From contig NZ_AP024678.1 of assembly GCF_025999095.1 (NCBI RefSeq), forward strand, positions 2,325,527 to 2,389,526: DNA of 64,000 nucleotides, written 5' to 3'. Both the position numbers and the translations under genes were made by a program. Numbering within the stretch: position 1 is the stretch's first letter; every line of letters begins with the position of its first letter. The notes beneath the pieces were generated by a model, which made no database searches, was not told where the DNA came from, and was given only the letters and a program-made list of their open reading frames with translations. This document shows positions 49,386 through 58,797 of this stretch, piece after piece. This DNA is from Thermosynechococcus sp. Lineage in GTDB: Bacteria > Cyanobacteriota > Cyanobacteriia > Thermosynechococcales > Thermosynechococcaceae.

Positions 49386-50054
49386 CTATGGCTTTGGTAT
49401 CAGCTTCCTGCCCGTAGCACACAAATCAATCAGTTCACAGCTTTCGCACTGGGGCTGACGGGCTTGGCAAACTGCACGGCCATGGTAAATCAAGCGAATT
49501 GACCAGTTTTCCCAATCGGGCTGGGGAATCAGACGCATTAAGTCCCGCTCAATTTTCACAGGATCGGTTTCTTGGGTAAGGCCCAGCCGCCGGCTCAAGC
49601 GCTTGACATGGGTATCCACGGTAACTCCGCCTAAAATGCCATAACCGTGGGCAAGAACCACATTGGCCGTTTTGCGAGCGACTCCCGGCAGGGAAAGCAA
49701 ATCTTCCATGACCTTGGGCACTTGACCCCCATAGACTTCGACAATGCGGCGACAGGCCCCTTGAATATGGCGGGCTTTGTTGCGATAAAACCCCGTGGAC
49801 TTGATGTACTGTTCCAGCTCGGTCAAATCAGCCATAGCAAAATCTTTGGCATCGCGATAGCGCGCAAACAGTGCCGGTGTAACTTGATTCACCCGCTCAT
49901 CGGTGCACTGGGCAGAGAGAATCGTGGCCACCAGCAGTTGCAGCGGATTGGCAAAGTTGAGGCTACAGGTGGCATTGGGATAGAGACGCTTGAGGCGGGT
50001 GAGAATTTCCAGCGCCCGTTGTTGCTTGGCCGAAAGGCGACGGGTGATAGCCAT
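49386..50054 (-). CDS. nth: endonuclease III
   Basis: Nth removes oxidised pyrimidines and nicks abasic sites in base excision repair. The 222-residue protein has the helix-hairpin-helix LPGVARKTANVVL with the catalytic lysine (Lys of ARKTAN) and the catalytic aspartate in TVDTHVKRLSRR. The C-terminal 4Fe-4S cysteines have the C-x6-C-x2-C-x5-C spacing in CQARQPQCESCELIDLC. It lies 8 bases downstream of rseP, probably in one transcript. Confidence 0.95.
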   Translation of the reverse strand: MAITRRLSAKQQRALEILTRLKRLYPNATCSLNFANPLQLLVATILSAQCTDERVNQVTPALFARYRDAKDFAMADLTELEQYIKSTGFYRNKARHIQGACRRIVEVYGGQVPKVMEDLLSLPGVARKTANVVLAHGYGILGGVTVDTHVKRLSRRLGLTQETDPVKIERDLMRLIPQPDWENWSIRLIYHGRAVCQARQPQCESCELIDLCATGRKLIPKP

Positions 50055-50062
50055 AGCTGGGC

Positions 50063-51169
50063 TTAAAAGAGTTGCTGCACCCAGCCGAAGCCCGTGAGGT
50101 TCACGGTGTCCCGAACAATCAGGAACATTCCCAATCCAAGGAGTAGAACCAGCCCTGTTTGCATCACGCCCTCTTGGATGCGATTGGGTAAAGGACGACC
50201 CCGAAGCGCTTCCACCAGCAAGAAAAGCAGTTGACCACCGTCTAGGGCTGGAAAGGGCAGAATGTTGATGATGGCCAGGTTGATACTGATCAACGCGGTA
50301 AAGGTAAAGAGCTGGTCAGCATTCGAGCGGGCAATATCCGCGCCCATGGCAACAATGGCTACCGGTCCAGAGACCTGTTGAGCCGCTTGATCAAAATGCC
50401 GGAACAGTTCCCGAAAACCATCTAGGGTCAGGACAATCACGCGCTGGAACTCCGCTGCGGCTGCCGTAACTAATTTAATCGGGTTTAGGGTGTGTTCGCG
50501 GTGAATGTCGACATGGGGCGCTAGTTGAACGCCAATCCGAGCTTGCCCATCCTCACTGACCTCTGGGGTGACAGTAATCTCTTGGATGTGCCCTTGACGT
50601 TGAATTGTCAGTGTCAGGGGTTGCTGCGGATGCTGCTGAATAGCTCGCATTAGGTTTGGCAAGCTATTGGTATCGGCACCCAAGGGTTGGCCATCCACGG
50701 CTAAAACCAAGTCCCCCGGCTGAATGCCCGCTTTGGTGGCCACAAGGCTACTTTCAGGAACAAGGGCAGGAATGAGCACACCCTCGTGGTACGTGGCTTG
50801 ACTAATGCCCATGACCCCCACCTGCACCAGCAGTAGCAAATAGGCAAAGACCAAATTGGCAATCACCCCGGCGCTGATGACAATGGCGCGATCCAAAATC
50901 GGACGATTGCTTAGGAGATCGGGATCGTTGGCGGGAACGCCGCTATTGGGGTCATCGTCTGGAAAACCCACGTAGCCCCCCAAGGGAATCAGGCGCAGGG
51001 CGTACTCAGTCTTTTTGCCCTGAAATTTCCAAAGGATAGGGCCAAAACCAATGGAAAAGCGGTTGACGTGAATGCCTTGGCTGCGGGCAGCGATGAAGTG
51101 CCCCCACTCATGGACAAAAATCAAGATTCCCAAGATGGCGATCGCCACCACGACTGCAACCATGGACAT
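50063..51169 (-). CDS. rseP: site-2 intramembrane zinc protease RseP
   Basis: An S2P protease that cuts membrane-bound regulators, such as anti-sigma factors, within the membrane. The 368-residue protein has the zinc motif HEWGH (20-24) in the first helix, a PDZ domain at about 130-215 (KAGIQPGDLVLAVDGQPLG) and the third metal ligand in INILPFPALDGGQ. The family signature GFGPILWKF and PLGGYV are intact. Its substrate in this organism is unknown. nth follows after 8 bases. Confidence 0.93.
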   Translation of the reverse strand: MSMVAVVVAIAILGILIFVHEWGHFIAARSQGIHVNRFSIGFGPILWKFQGKKTEYALRLIPLGGYVGFPDDDPNSGVPANDPDLLSNRPILDRAIVISAGVIANLVFAYLLLLVQVGVMGISQATYHEGVLIPALVPESSLVATKAGIQPGDLVLAVDGQPLGADTNSLPNLMRAIQQHPQQPLTLTIQRQGHIQEITVTPEVSEDGQARIGVQLAPHVDIHREHTLNPIKLVTAAAAEFQRVIVLTLDGFRELFRHFDQAAQQVSGPVAIVAMGADIARSNADQLFTFTALISINLAIINILPFPALDGGQLLFLLVEALRGRPLPNRIQEGVMQTGLVLLLGLGMFLIVRDTVNLTGFGWVQQLF

Positions 51170-51404
51170 AGATTCAACCCAGTGCTACGCTGCGAACTGT
51201 TAACTTCCTCTTATTGTGACACCGAAGTTCCCCTTGGATCGGTGATCTCTCCCCAGACCCCTGCATAATTTCCCAAACTTGTGCGATATATTGCAAAAAT
51301 GCAACAAAGTGGGATGATAAGTAATTATTCTTAGTGGATACTCTTCGGAGAGACCCATACAAACGCGCTGTTTGAGACTTCAACGTTAAAGGGAATTTTC
51401 TACA

Positions 51405-52334
51405 ATGTCTTTATTTGATTGGTTTGCAAATCGCCGTAAAGAAACTGCGTTGACACCCATGCAGCCAGAGCGGGAGATCGCCGAGGGTCTCTGGACAAAG
51501 TGCGAAGCCTGTGGCGTCATGATCTACAGCAAGGATCTGCATAGCCACCAGCTGGTGTGTCCAGAGTGTGGCCATCACCATCGCGTCAGCAGTAGTGAGC
51601 GTATCCAGCAACTGATTGACCCCCACACATGGCGCCCCCTAGATGAAAATTTGGTCAGTTGTGACCCCTTGCAATTCAAGGATCGCAAGCCCTATAGCGA
51701 TCGCCTGCGGGAATATCAAGAGAAAACAGGGCTTAAGGATGCCGTACAAACTGGCCTGGGCCAACTCGAAGGTCTGCCGGTTGCCTTGGGAGTGATGGAC
51801 TTTGCCTTCATGGGCGGCAGCATGGGGAGTGTTGTCGGTGAGAAAATCACCCGTTTGATTGAGCGGGCCACGTGGGAACATATTCCCCTTGTTATTGTTT
51901 GTGCCTCTGGCGGTGCCCGCATGCAAGAAGGCATGCTCAGCCTGGTGCAAATGGCCAAAACTGCTGCTGCCCTTGAGCGTCATCGCAGTGCTGGTCTGCT
52001 TTATATCCCCGTCTTGACCCATCCCACTGCTGGGGGCGTGACCGCTAGCTTTGCGATGTTGGGGGATATTATTATTGCCGAGCCGAAGGCAACAATTGCC
52101 TTTGCCGGACGGCGGGTCATTGAGCAAACGCTGCGGGAAAAACTCCCCGACGACTTCCAAACCGCCGAATTTGTCCAGAAATGCGGCTTTGTTGATGTAA
52201 TTGTGCCGCGCACCCAACTAAAGTCAACCTTGGCCCGGTTAATCCGTTTGCATCAACCCGTGGCAAGTCGGGTGTCCTCAACCGTCTTGCCAAAATCATT
52301 CCCCTTGATGGCAATGGCTGAAGAATCGTCATAA
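51405..52334 (+). CDS. accD: acetyl-CoA carboxylase carboxyltransferase subunit beta
   Basis: AccD with AccA transfers the carboxyl group from biotin to acetyl-CoA, the first step of fatty acid synthesis. The 309-residue protein has an N-terminal zinc ribbon with CEAC and CPEC pairs, then the crotonase-fold core with [40 protein letters not shown] and [15 protein letters not shown]. The length is standard. The upstream 235 bases to divergent rseP are AT-rich and should contain both promoters. Confidence 0.96.
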   Translation: MSLFDWFANRRKETALTPMQPEREIAEGLWTKCEACGVMIYSKDLHSHQLVCPECGHHHRVSSSERIQQLIDPHTWRPLDENLVSCDPLQFKDRKPYSDRLREYQEKTGLKDAVQTGLGQLEGLPVALGVMDFAFMGGSMGSVVGEKITRLIERATWEHIPLVIVCASGGARMQEGMLSLVQMAKTAAALERHRSAGLLYIPVLTHPTAGGVTASFAMLGDIIIAEPKATIAFAGRRVIEQTLREKLPDDFQTAEFVQKCGFVDVIVPRTQLKSTLARLIRLHQPVASRVSSTVLPKSFPLMAMAEESS

Positions 52335-52448
52335 AAAACAGCAGCAAGACGTAGAAAAAGCCTGTCCTAGGGCGATGGTTATACAATAGGGGATACCTCT
52401 TGCAAGGGGTGGTCGTCGCTGTGCTCTTTTTGCTGGCTCACTGCTCTA

Positions 52449-54320
52449 ATGGCTACCGCTCAAACTGATCACAACCTCAAACTTTGGTGGGGCGTCCTTT
52501 ATCCTGCCTATCCTGATCACCCCATTTTGGCTGCCCCCAACCGCACTTCTGAGGGAACGGTGTTTGAGCAGGACACCAATCCCCCCAATACGGCCGCCTT
52601 TTTTGACCCACAGCACCGCTACCAACGCTGGGATCACCACTACGCCTGTGATTTGCCCCAATTGGTGCAGGATCTACAGCCTGAGGAGCCGACGCTCTTA
52701 GAAACCCTCCGCAAAACAGCTCAGGACTGGGCACAGGGACTAAATATCCTGGATCCTACGGTGGTCATTCCCCATTTGCAAGCTCAATACCCTGACCTCA
52801 GTGCGGTGGCGATCGCCTACCTTGCCCTACACCTTGTCTATCCCGAAACCATTCCAGCCATTCACGATGCCTGGCTAGATACCGTTTCCACAAGCAACTT
52901 ACCAGTCAACTACTGCCATGGCATTATTCTCGAGTACAATCACACTGCGCGCCCTCTGCAAGATGTTTGGCAAGACGACAACATTGCCGATGAGCAAATT
53001 TTCCAGTACCTAGAGGGCATGATTGACCTCTGGAAAACTTTAGAACCGTGGCATTGCCATTATTCCTTGCTGACAGTCAGAAACTTAGCCGTCAACCCAG
53101 ACGATCAATTGTGGCTGCATCAACTGGACTTCACTTTGCCCTTAGGGGAAACTTTTGAGCGACCCACGCCGCCCCCTAGCCTCGTTAGCGTCTGGCAAGA
53201 GTTATTTGCCCATGCCTCTAGTCGCCGCCAAGCCGTTTTCATGCCCTTGTTGGTCTCTTTGAGTACGGCTCCGCTGGAGAAAATCTCAGAAATTCAGATG
53301 CTGCTTGACTCCCTTGCCTCCACCTTGCGCAGTGAACCCGTGTCTGAGGCGGAGACAGGCGAAAGTACGGGCGATCTAGGCGATCTAGGCGATCTAATAG
53401 ATAAACTGCCAGACATCACCCTCTCACCAGAATCAGCAGAAGAGGATCACACCGCTATTGAGGATGCGCCAACTGCCCTCCTACCACGACAACTGGTTCA
53501 AGTGGACGTTGCTGCCCACACTGATCCTGGGCGCGATCGCCACCACAACGAGGATTTCTATCTCATCAATCATCGGCAGCAGATGCGCATAACCCCCAAC
53601 GGTCAACAACTAGAGGTTCAAGGGGTTTATGTTCTCTGTGATGGCATGGGCGGCCACGCCGAAGGAGAAGTTGCTAGCTCCTTAGCCACTAAAACCGTTC
53701 ATGAATACTTCGAGCAGACTTGGCCGTGGCAGGGAGAACTTCCGAGTGCCGACGAGGTACGCAACGCCATTTACCGTGCCAACGAGGTCATTTTTGCCAC
53801 CAATGATCAAAAAGCAAAAACCGGCAGTGGTCGCATGGGTACAACCCTTGTCATGGCCCTGCTTCATAATTACCATCTCCGCCTTGGGCATGTCGGCGAC
53901 AGTCGTATCTACCGCTTCACCAAACGCCAAGGACTGCAACAACTAACCACAGATCACGAAGTCGGTCAACGTCTGATTCAACAGGGGGTCGAGCCCGAAA
54001 TTGCCTATGGCCGGCCCGACGCCTATCAACTCACCCAAGCCCTAGGGCCACGCAATAATGAAGCTATTACCCCTGAGATCATAGACTTGGACATCCTGGA
54101 AGACACCCTGATTCTCCTTTGTTCGGATGGCCTCTCGGATAACCGCTGCCTTGAAACTCACATTATCAGTCATTTGCTACCAATGCTCGACTTTAGTTTG
54201 CCACTCCATCAGTCCCTTCACGAACTCATCAATCTAGGGAATCAAGTGAATGGTCATGATAACTTGAGCGCGATCGCTATCCGCTTCAAATTGCGCTCCG
54301 TTCTCAGCACTCTATTTTAG
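52449..54320 (+). CDS. PP2C-type protein serine/threonine phosphatase with unknown N-terminal half
   Basis: A 623-residue protein. The C-terminal half from about residue 350 is a PP2C (PPM) metal-dependent phosphatase: GRDRHHNEDF, LCDGMGGHAEGEVAS, LGHVGDSRIYR, LCSDGLSDN and the final GHDNLSAI carry the metal-binding aspartates. The first ~300 residues are an uncharacterised cyanobacterial region (LKLWWGVLYPAYPDHPIL, then LLTVRNLAVNPDDQLWLHQL) that looks like a degenerate kinase-like or sensory domain. The two are joined by an acidic linker with a GDLGDLGDL repeat. A stand-alone zinc-finger or forkhead domain is not seen. Confidence 0.85.
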   Translation: MATAQTDHNLKLWWGVLYPAYPDHPILAAPNRTSEGTVFEQDTNPPNTAAFFDPQHRYQRWDHHYACDLPQLVQDLQPEEPTLLETLRKTAQDWAQGLNILDPTVVIPHLQAQYPDLSAVAIAYLALHLVYPETIPAIHDAWLDTVSTSNLPVNYCHGIILEYNHTARPLQDVWQDDNIADEQIFQYLEGMIDLWKTLEPWHCHYSLLTVRNLAVNPDDQLWLHQLDFTLPLGETFERPTPPPSLVSVWQELFAHASSRRQAVFMPLLVSLSTAPLEKISEIQMLLDSLASTLRSEPVSEAETGESTGDLGDLGDLIDKLPDITLSPESAEEDHTAIEDAPTALLPRQLVQVDVAAHTDPGRDRHHNEDFYLINHRQQMRITPNGQQLEVQGVYVLCDGMGGHAEGEVASSLATKTVHEYFEQTWPWQGELPSADEVRNAIYRANEVIFATNDQKAKTGSGRMGTTLVMALLHNYHLRLGHVGDSRIYRFTKRQGLQQLTTDHEVGQRLIQQGVEPEIAYGRPDAYQLTQALGPRNNEAITPEIIDLDILEDTLILLCSDGLSDNRCLETHIISHLLPMLDFSLPLHQSLHELINLGNQVNGHDNLSAIAIRFKLRSVLSTLF

Positions 54321-54537
54321 ACTTCTTCGGCAGGACAGACTTTACTCGGTGATACAATCGCCCATCAATATCCCAGGCTTCCAGTGCCAAGCAGCCTCAC
54401 AGGCCAAGTACCTATCGAACCTATCAAATTCACCCCACATCGTATCCAAAACCAATTTGGGCAGCTTAGTTTTCACCACCTCTTTTGTAACATTGTATCC
54501 AGCTATAAGTATTAGTTTTTTCTAGGAGAAATGCTCT

Positions 54538-56007
54538 ATGGCCTTCCGGGTCTTGGTACGGGTATGGTTCCCTACCTTCATTGGTCTTGTGGGCATCGTT
54601 TCCGCTATTACTGTCGCTCAAAACAACAGCAGTGCTACAGCCCTCCTCGAAAAGACTGAACCTTCTTCTAGTGGTGCCGGAGCGAGTTTATTGAATCCCA
54701 TTAGCCCGGTACCACCTTCTTTAATGCAACCGCCGGTTGGTGCGCCACCGGTTTTGTTTCTGCCCACGATTACCTCTTCACTGGCAAATAATAATTCCAG
54801 TCAGGTCATCAGTCTTGTAGAGCAGAAAAATACTCAAAGCTTTTTGGCTTACTTTGGGCGTCCTTCAGATGTTCCTGAGTTATCCAGCGAAAAAATTCAA
54901 GCAATTCTACGAGAGCAGGCCCTGCAAACGGGGAAAAAACCAGCTGTCATCTATGTCCTCAGCCGTCCGAATCAGACGGATTTACTGGCCATTACACCAC
55001 AAGGAGATCCCCTTTACCGAGCAGTAGGGGGTGTGGGCCAAGATCGCCTCCTCAAAACGGCGGAAACCCTTACTAATTTGGTGCGGGATCCCCGCTTAGT
55101 CAATACCCGCGCCTATTTGCCTGCAGCTCAGCAGTTGTACCAGTGGCTCATTGCCCCCCTGCGGATAGCTCTGGAAGCCCAACAGATTGATACTTTGGTG
55201 TTCATTCCTGACGACGGTCTACGAGGGATACCGCTGGCGGCACTCCATGACGGCCAAAACTTTTTGGTAGAGCGCTTTAGTGTCGGCTTGGTTCCCAGTA
55301 TGAGCCTCACGGACACCCGCTATGTGAATATCAAAGAAGCCCGCATCTTGGCCATGGGAGCGTCTGATTTCCCCGACCAATCCCCCTTACCGGCAGTGCC
55401 TGTAGAATTACAGCAAGTGGCTCAGGATCTAGGGGGGGGATCGGTTTTCCTGAATGAGGCCTTTACCCTTGCCAATTTTAAGAAACAGCACCGTCAGGGC
55501 ACCTATGGCGTGATTCACTTAGCAACCCATGGCGAATTTCGACCAGGAGCTCCCCAAAACTCCTACATTGCGTTTCGGGACGGTCGGCTAAATTTAATTC
55601 AGTTGCGAAACCTACGCCTCTATCGTCCGCCAATAGAGCTGCTCACTCTCAGTGCCTGTCGCACAGCAGTGGGTGATTTAGATGCTGAATTGGGGTTTGC
55701 AGGTTTGGCGGTGCAAGCGGGCGTGAAGTCGGCGGTGGCCAGTCTCTGGTATGTGAGTGATGAGGGCACATTGGCTTTGATGACCCGGTTCTATGACCGT
55801 TTAAATACGGCACCAATAAAAGCAGAGGCTCTGCGCCAAGCCCAACTGGAGATGTTGCGCGGTGAGGTAACCGTCAAGGGCAACCAACTGCAGACACCCC
55901 GGGGAGAGATTCCACTGCCGCCAGAGGTTGCCAAAGGGCGGGGCGATCGCTCCCTGAGTCATCCCTATTACTGGGCAGCTTTTACCATGATTGGCAATCC
56001 CTGGTAA
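54538..56007 (+). CDS. CHAT-domain (caspase-like) protease, membrane-anchored
   Basis: A 489-residue protein with an N-terminal hydrophobic helix (about 5-28) that may be a signal anchor, a Pro/Ser-rich stretch, and a CHAT domain from about residue 190 to the end. The catalytic pair is visible: His331 in VIHLATHGEF and Cys374 in LLTLSACRTAVGD. GFAGLAVQAGVKSAVASLW and YYWAAFTMIG are further family hallmarks. In other bacteria CHAT proteases act in defence or programmed cell death with TPR, gasdermin or CRISPR partners; no partner is next to this one. AGGAGAAATG precedes the start. Confidence 0.85.
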   Translation: MAFRVLVRVWFPTFIGLVGIVSAITVAQNNSSATALLEKTEPSSSGAGASLLNPISPVPPSLMQPPVGAPPVLFLPTITSSLANNNSSQVISLVEQKNTQSFLAYFGRPSDVPELSSEKIQAILREQALQTGKKPAVIYVLSRPNQTDLLAITPQGDPLYRAVGGVGQDRLLKTAETLTNLVRDPRLVNTRAYLPAAQQLYQWLIAPLRIALEAQQIDTLVFIPDDGLRGIPLAALHDGQNFLVERFSVGLVPSMSLTDTRYVNIKEARILAMGASDFPDQSPLPAVPVELQQVAQDLGGGSVFLNEAFTLANFKKQHRQGTYGVIHLATHGEFRPGAPQNSYIAFRDGRLNLIQLRNLRLYRPPIELLTLSACRTAVGDLDAELGFAGLAVQAGVKSAVASLWYVSDEGTLALMTRFYDRLNTAPIKAEALRQAQLEMLRGEVTVKGNQLQTPRGEIPLPPEVAKGRGDRSLSHPYYWAAFTMIGNPW

Positions 56008-56014
56008 GAGCCCC

Positions 56015-56977
56015 CTAGCGTTCAGGGCGGGCTGTGGCGAAAATTTCTTCTAAAATCTCGGACGCACCCTGTTCACGAAGTTTTAAGGCCAAGCGGGTGC
56101 CCAGTTCTTCTGGCATGGCCACATCTGCTGTGAGACTGTCTTTGACAAGGCGTTGGCCATCTAGACTTGCCACTAGGCCTGTTAAGGTCAGTTGACCATT
56201 TTCAATCACTGTGTGAACGCCAATGGGAACTTGGCAGCCCCCCTCTAATTGCCGTAGGAAGGCTCGCTCCGCTAGGCAACGGGCTGCTGTTTCCGGATGT
56301 TCAAGGGTTTTGACCAAAGCCAAAATATCGGCATCCTCGGCGCGGCATTCAATACCCAAAGCGCCCTGACCGACGGCATAGAGGGATACCGTTGCCGGCA
56401 AGACTTGGCTGATGCGATCGCCAAACCCCAAACGCCGCAGACCAGCTACCGCCAAAATCAGGGCATCGTATTCCCCAGCATCCAATTTGGCGAGGCGGGT
56501 ATTTAGGTTGCCCCGTACATCCTTGAAGGTGAGATGGGGATAGTAGTGGCGCAGTTGGGCCAAGCGTCGCAATGACGAGGTACCAATGACTGTACCTTCA
56601 GGGAGAGTATCAATGGTGTGTCCTGTCCATTTCGCACCTAAAACGAGGGCATCCGCGGGGTCTTCCCGCTCGGTAATCGCGCCCAAAACCAAGCCGTCAG
56701 GCAACTTAGTGGGTAAATCCTTCAGGGAATGGACAGCCAAATCAGTTTCGCCCCGCAGCATTGAGAGTTCTAGCTCTTTGGTAAAGAGTCCCTTATCGCC
56801 AATTTTGGCAAGGGCCACATCAAGGATATTGTCCCCTTGGGTCGTCATTGTCACCACCTCAAAGGCGCGATCGCGATGGTGGGTTTGCAGTTGCACCTGT
56901 ACCCATTCCGTTTGGACAAGAGCGAGTTGGCTTTTGCGGGAACCAATGCGAACCGGACGGGATGAGGTGGCAGTCAT
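56015..56977 (-). CDS. hemC: hydroxymethylbilane synthase (porphobilinogen deaminase)
   Basis: HemC joins four porphobilinogen units into hydroxymethylbilane for haem, chlorophyll and bilin synthesis. The 320-residue protein has [13 protein letters not shown], the active-site GLFTKELE and [18 protein letters not shown], and the dipyrromethane cofactor Cys248 in [10 protein letters not shown]. It is convergent with the CHAT gene, 7 bases apart. Gun4, acting later in the pathway, is at 32-33 kb. Confidence 0.96.
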   Translation of the reverse strand: MTATSSRPVRIGSRKSQLALVQTEWVQVQLQTHHRDRAFEVVTMTTQGDNILDVALAKIGDKGLFTKELELSMLRGETDLAVHSLKDLPTKLPDGLVLGAITEREDPADALVLGAKWTGHTIDTLPEGTVIGTSSLRRLAQLRHYYPHLTFKDVRGNLNTRLAKLDAGEYDALILAVAGLRRLGFGDRISQVLPATVSLYAVGQGALGIECRAEDADILALVKTLEHPETAARCLAERAFLRQLEGGCQVPIGVHTVIENGQLTLTGLVASLDGQRLVKDSLTADVAMPEELGTRLALKLREQGASEILEEIFATARPER

Positions 56978-57050
56978 AGCGTTGAGCGTGCAGCGGACAG
57001 CATCCAGCCATTATAGGTTGCTTGGATCCCAAGGGGCAAGATCAGTGATT

Positions 57051-58385
57051 TTAGGGATGGGTACAAGCGGCAATAATTCCTGCTGCACCGCCAGAGACCA
57101 CTTGAATGGGTACCCCTAGAGCCTCCTCCACAGTGGCTAAAGGCACATCATCGAGAAAAATGGGGGCATCGTGCTTGAGCATGAGACTGGGCAGGAGGAG
57201 GCGATCGCCTAGGGGTTTGCCCTTCAGGTGATAAATCAAATCATGGCCGGTCAGTAGCCCTGTCACTGACATCTGCTGTCCCCAATAGTCACTGGCCAAG
57301 GCATAGAGATCAAGGCGCAAGTTCTCAATCTGATTGAGGCGTGCCACCAACGGTTCAAAAGCCTGTGCCACCGTATTGCCGACTACCCAACTGAGATGCC
57401 GCGACCGTGGTAGGCGTTGAGGGAGCTGTTGGGCGTGAAGGTCAAACTCTTCTAGGAACAGGCGAATGGTGCCCACTCCATTACTGAGTTGTGGATAGTC
57501 CTGATAGTGGGCTGCTGGCGGTAACGGCCACCCAGCAATCAAGAACCATTCATCCGCCAGCCAAGCAAAGGGGGTTTGCCACTGCCGTTCAAATTGCTGC
57601 TGTAAAGCCTGTACCCGTTGAATCACTGCTTGGGCATGGTCGGAGGTGACAGGGGTGAGTTCATCCTCAGCAGGGCGAAAGCGGGTCAGCCCTACGGGCA
57701 CTACAGCCACTGAGAGGACTGTTGGCCAATCAGGATCATAGAACTGGGCTAAATCTCGCAGCGTTTGCTCTAGGCACTCGCCATCATTAATGCCTGGACA
57801 AACAACAACTTGAGCATGGAGTTGTAGCCGCTGTTCCTGAAACCAGCGAATCTGTTGCAGAATCTCGCCAGCGCGGGGATTTTTCAGTAGGCGTTGGCGG
57901 ACACTGGGCACTGTAGCATGGACAGAAATGTAAAGGGGGGAAAGGCGCAAGCGGGCAATGCGCTGCCACTCTGAGGGGAGAAGGTTTGTCAGGGTAATAT
58001 AACTGCCATAGAGAAAACTGAGGCGGTAGTCGTCGTCCTTAATATAGAGGCTTTCCCGTTTGCCGGGCGGTTGTTGATCAATAAAACAAAAGGGGCAGCG
58101 ATTGTTGCACTGCATTAGACCATCAAAGAGGGCAGTGGTAAATTCTAGGCCTAAATCTTCGTCAATCTCTTTTTCGATTTCGAGAACGTAGGTTTGGCCG
58201 TCTTTGCCCAACACTTCAAGAGTGAGGTATTCATCGGCACAGAGAAAGCGGTAGTCAATTAGATCGCGGGGGCGATCGCCATTAATGGCCACCAAAGCAT
58301 CACCGGGTTCAAATCCCAACTCCGCAGCAATGGAGCCAGGCTTCACAGCAGCTACAAGAGCCGGTCGAAGGGCGCGATCGCTCAT
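57051..58385 (-). CDS. radical SAM / DUF512 protein (cyanobacterial TIGR03279 type)
   Basis: A 444-residue cyanobacterial protein of unknown reaction. It begins with a PDZ-like domain (PGSIAAELGFEPGDALVAIN), followed by a radical SAM core whose cluster cysteines are Cys93, Cys97 and Cys100 in MQCNNRCPFCFIDQ, and ends with the DUF512 domain (HLSWVVGNTVAQAFEPL to GTP-like GVPIQVVSGG). The architecture matches proteins annotated as putative FeS oxidoreductases. It is on the opposite strand to the Psb35-like gene. Confidence 0.88.
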   Translation of the reverse strand: MSDRALRPALVAAVKPGSIAAELGFEPGDALVAINGDRPRDLIDYRFLCADEYLTLEVLGKDGQTYVLEIEKEIDEDLGLEFTTALFDGLMQCNNRCPFCFIDQQPPGKRESLYIKDDDYRLSFLYGSYITLTNLLPSEWQRIARLRLSPLYISVHATVPSVRQRLLKNPRAGEILQQIRWFQEQRLQLHAQVVVCPGINDGECLEQTLRDLAQFYDPDWPTVLSVAVVPVGLTRFRPAEDELTPVTSDHAQAVIQRVQALQQQFERQWQTPFAWLADEWFLIAGWPLPPAAHYQDYPQLSNGVGTIRLFLEEFDLHAQQLPQRLPRSRHLSWVVGNTVAQAFEPLVARLNQIENLRLDLYALASDYWGQQMSVTGLLTGHDLIYHLKGKPLGDRLLLPSLMLKHDAPIFLDDVPLATVEEALGVPIQVVSGGAAGIIAACTHP

Positions 58386-58569
58386 CGTTCAGAGGTGTTC
58401 ACAGGTCTTCAAAGGTCGGGCAAAATTCTCTGTCACCGGTGGGAGTCACCCCCCTTATCTTTTAATGTACCCTAGGTCGCTTCGCCCCTCGGGATTCTCA
58501 AAGCAGCGCTAGGATTGATATAGTGGTGTTCGATGTTCTAAATATTTCTCAATATTGACGAGGAAAATA

Positions 58570-58797
58570 ATGGGGTCATTGGCAATTGGCTTTACCGTCG
58601 GTGCAGGTAACTTCCTCCCCTTTTATGGGGTGTTGCTGCTGGGTTTAATTGCTGCCGTGAGCATTGGCCTCATTGCATGGTACAACTCAAAGCGTCCTCC
58701 CGGTTGGGAAAATGCCGATCGCCCCAGTTTTATTCCTAACTTGGATCTCGAAGAACCTGCATCCACCCTTAACCCTGATGAGACCAGAGATTCGTGA
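58570..58797 (+). CDS. small membrane protein, possible photosystem II assembly protein Psb35
   Basis: A 75-residue protein with one transmembrane helix (FYGVLLLGLIAAVSIGLIAW) followed by the conserved YNSKRPPGWENADRPSFIPN segment. This short tail is typical of the cyanobacterial family recently named Psb35, but I recall its sequence only approximately, so the name is tentative. ATG 58570 with AGGA upstream is preferred over an in-frame TTG at 58555. It shares four bases (GTGA) with the ABC transporter start. Confidence 0.6.
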   Translation: MGSLAIGFTVGAGNFLPFYGVLLLGLIAAVSIGLIAWYNSKRPPGWENADRPSFIPNLDLEEPASTLNPDETRDS

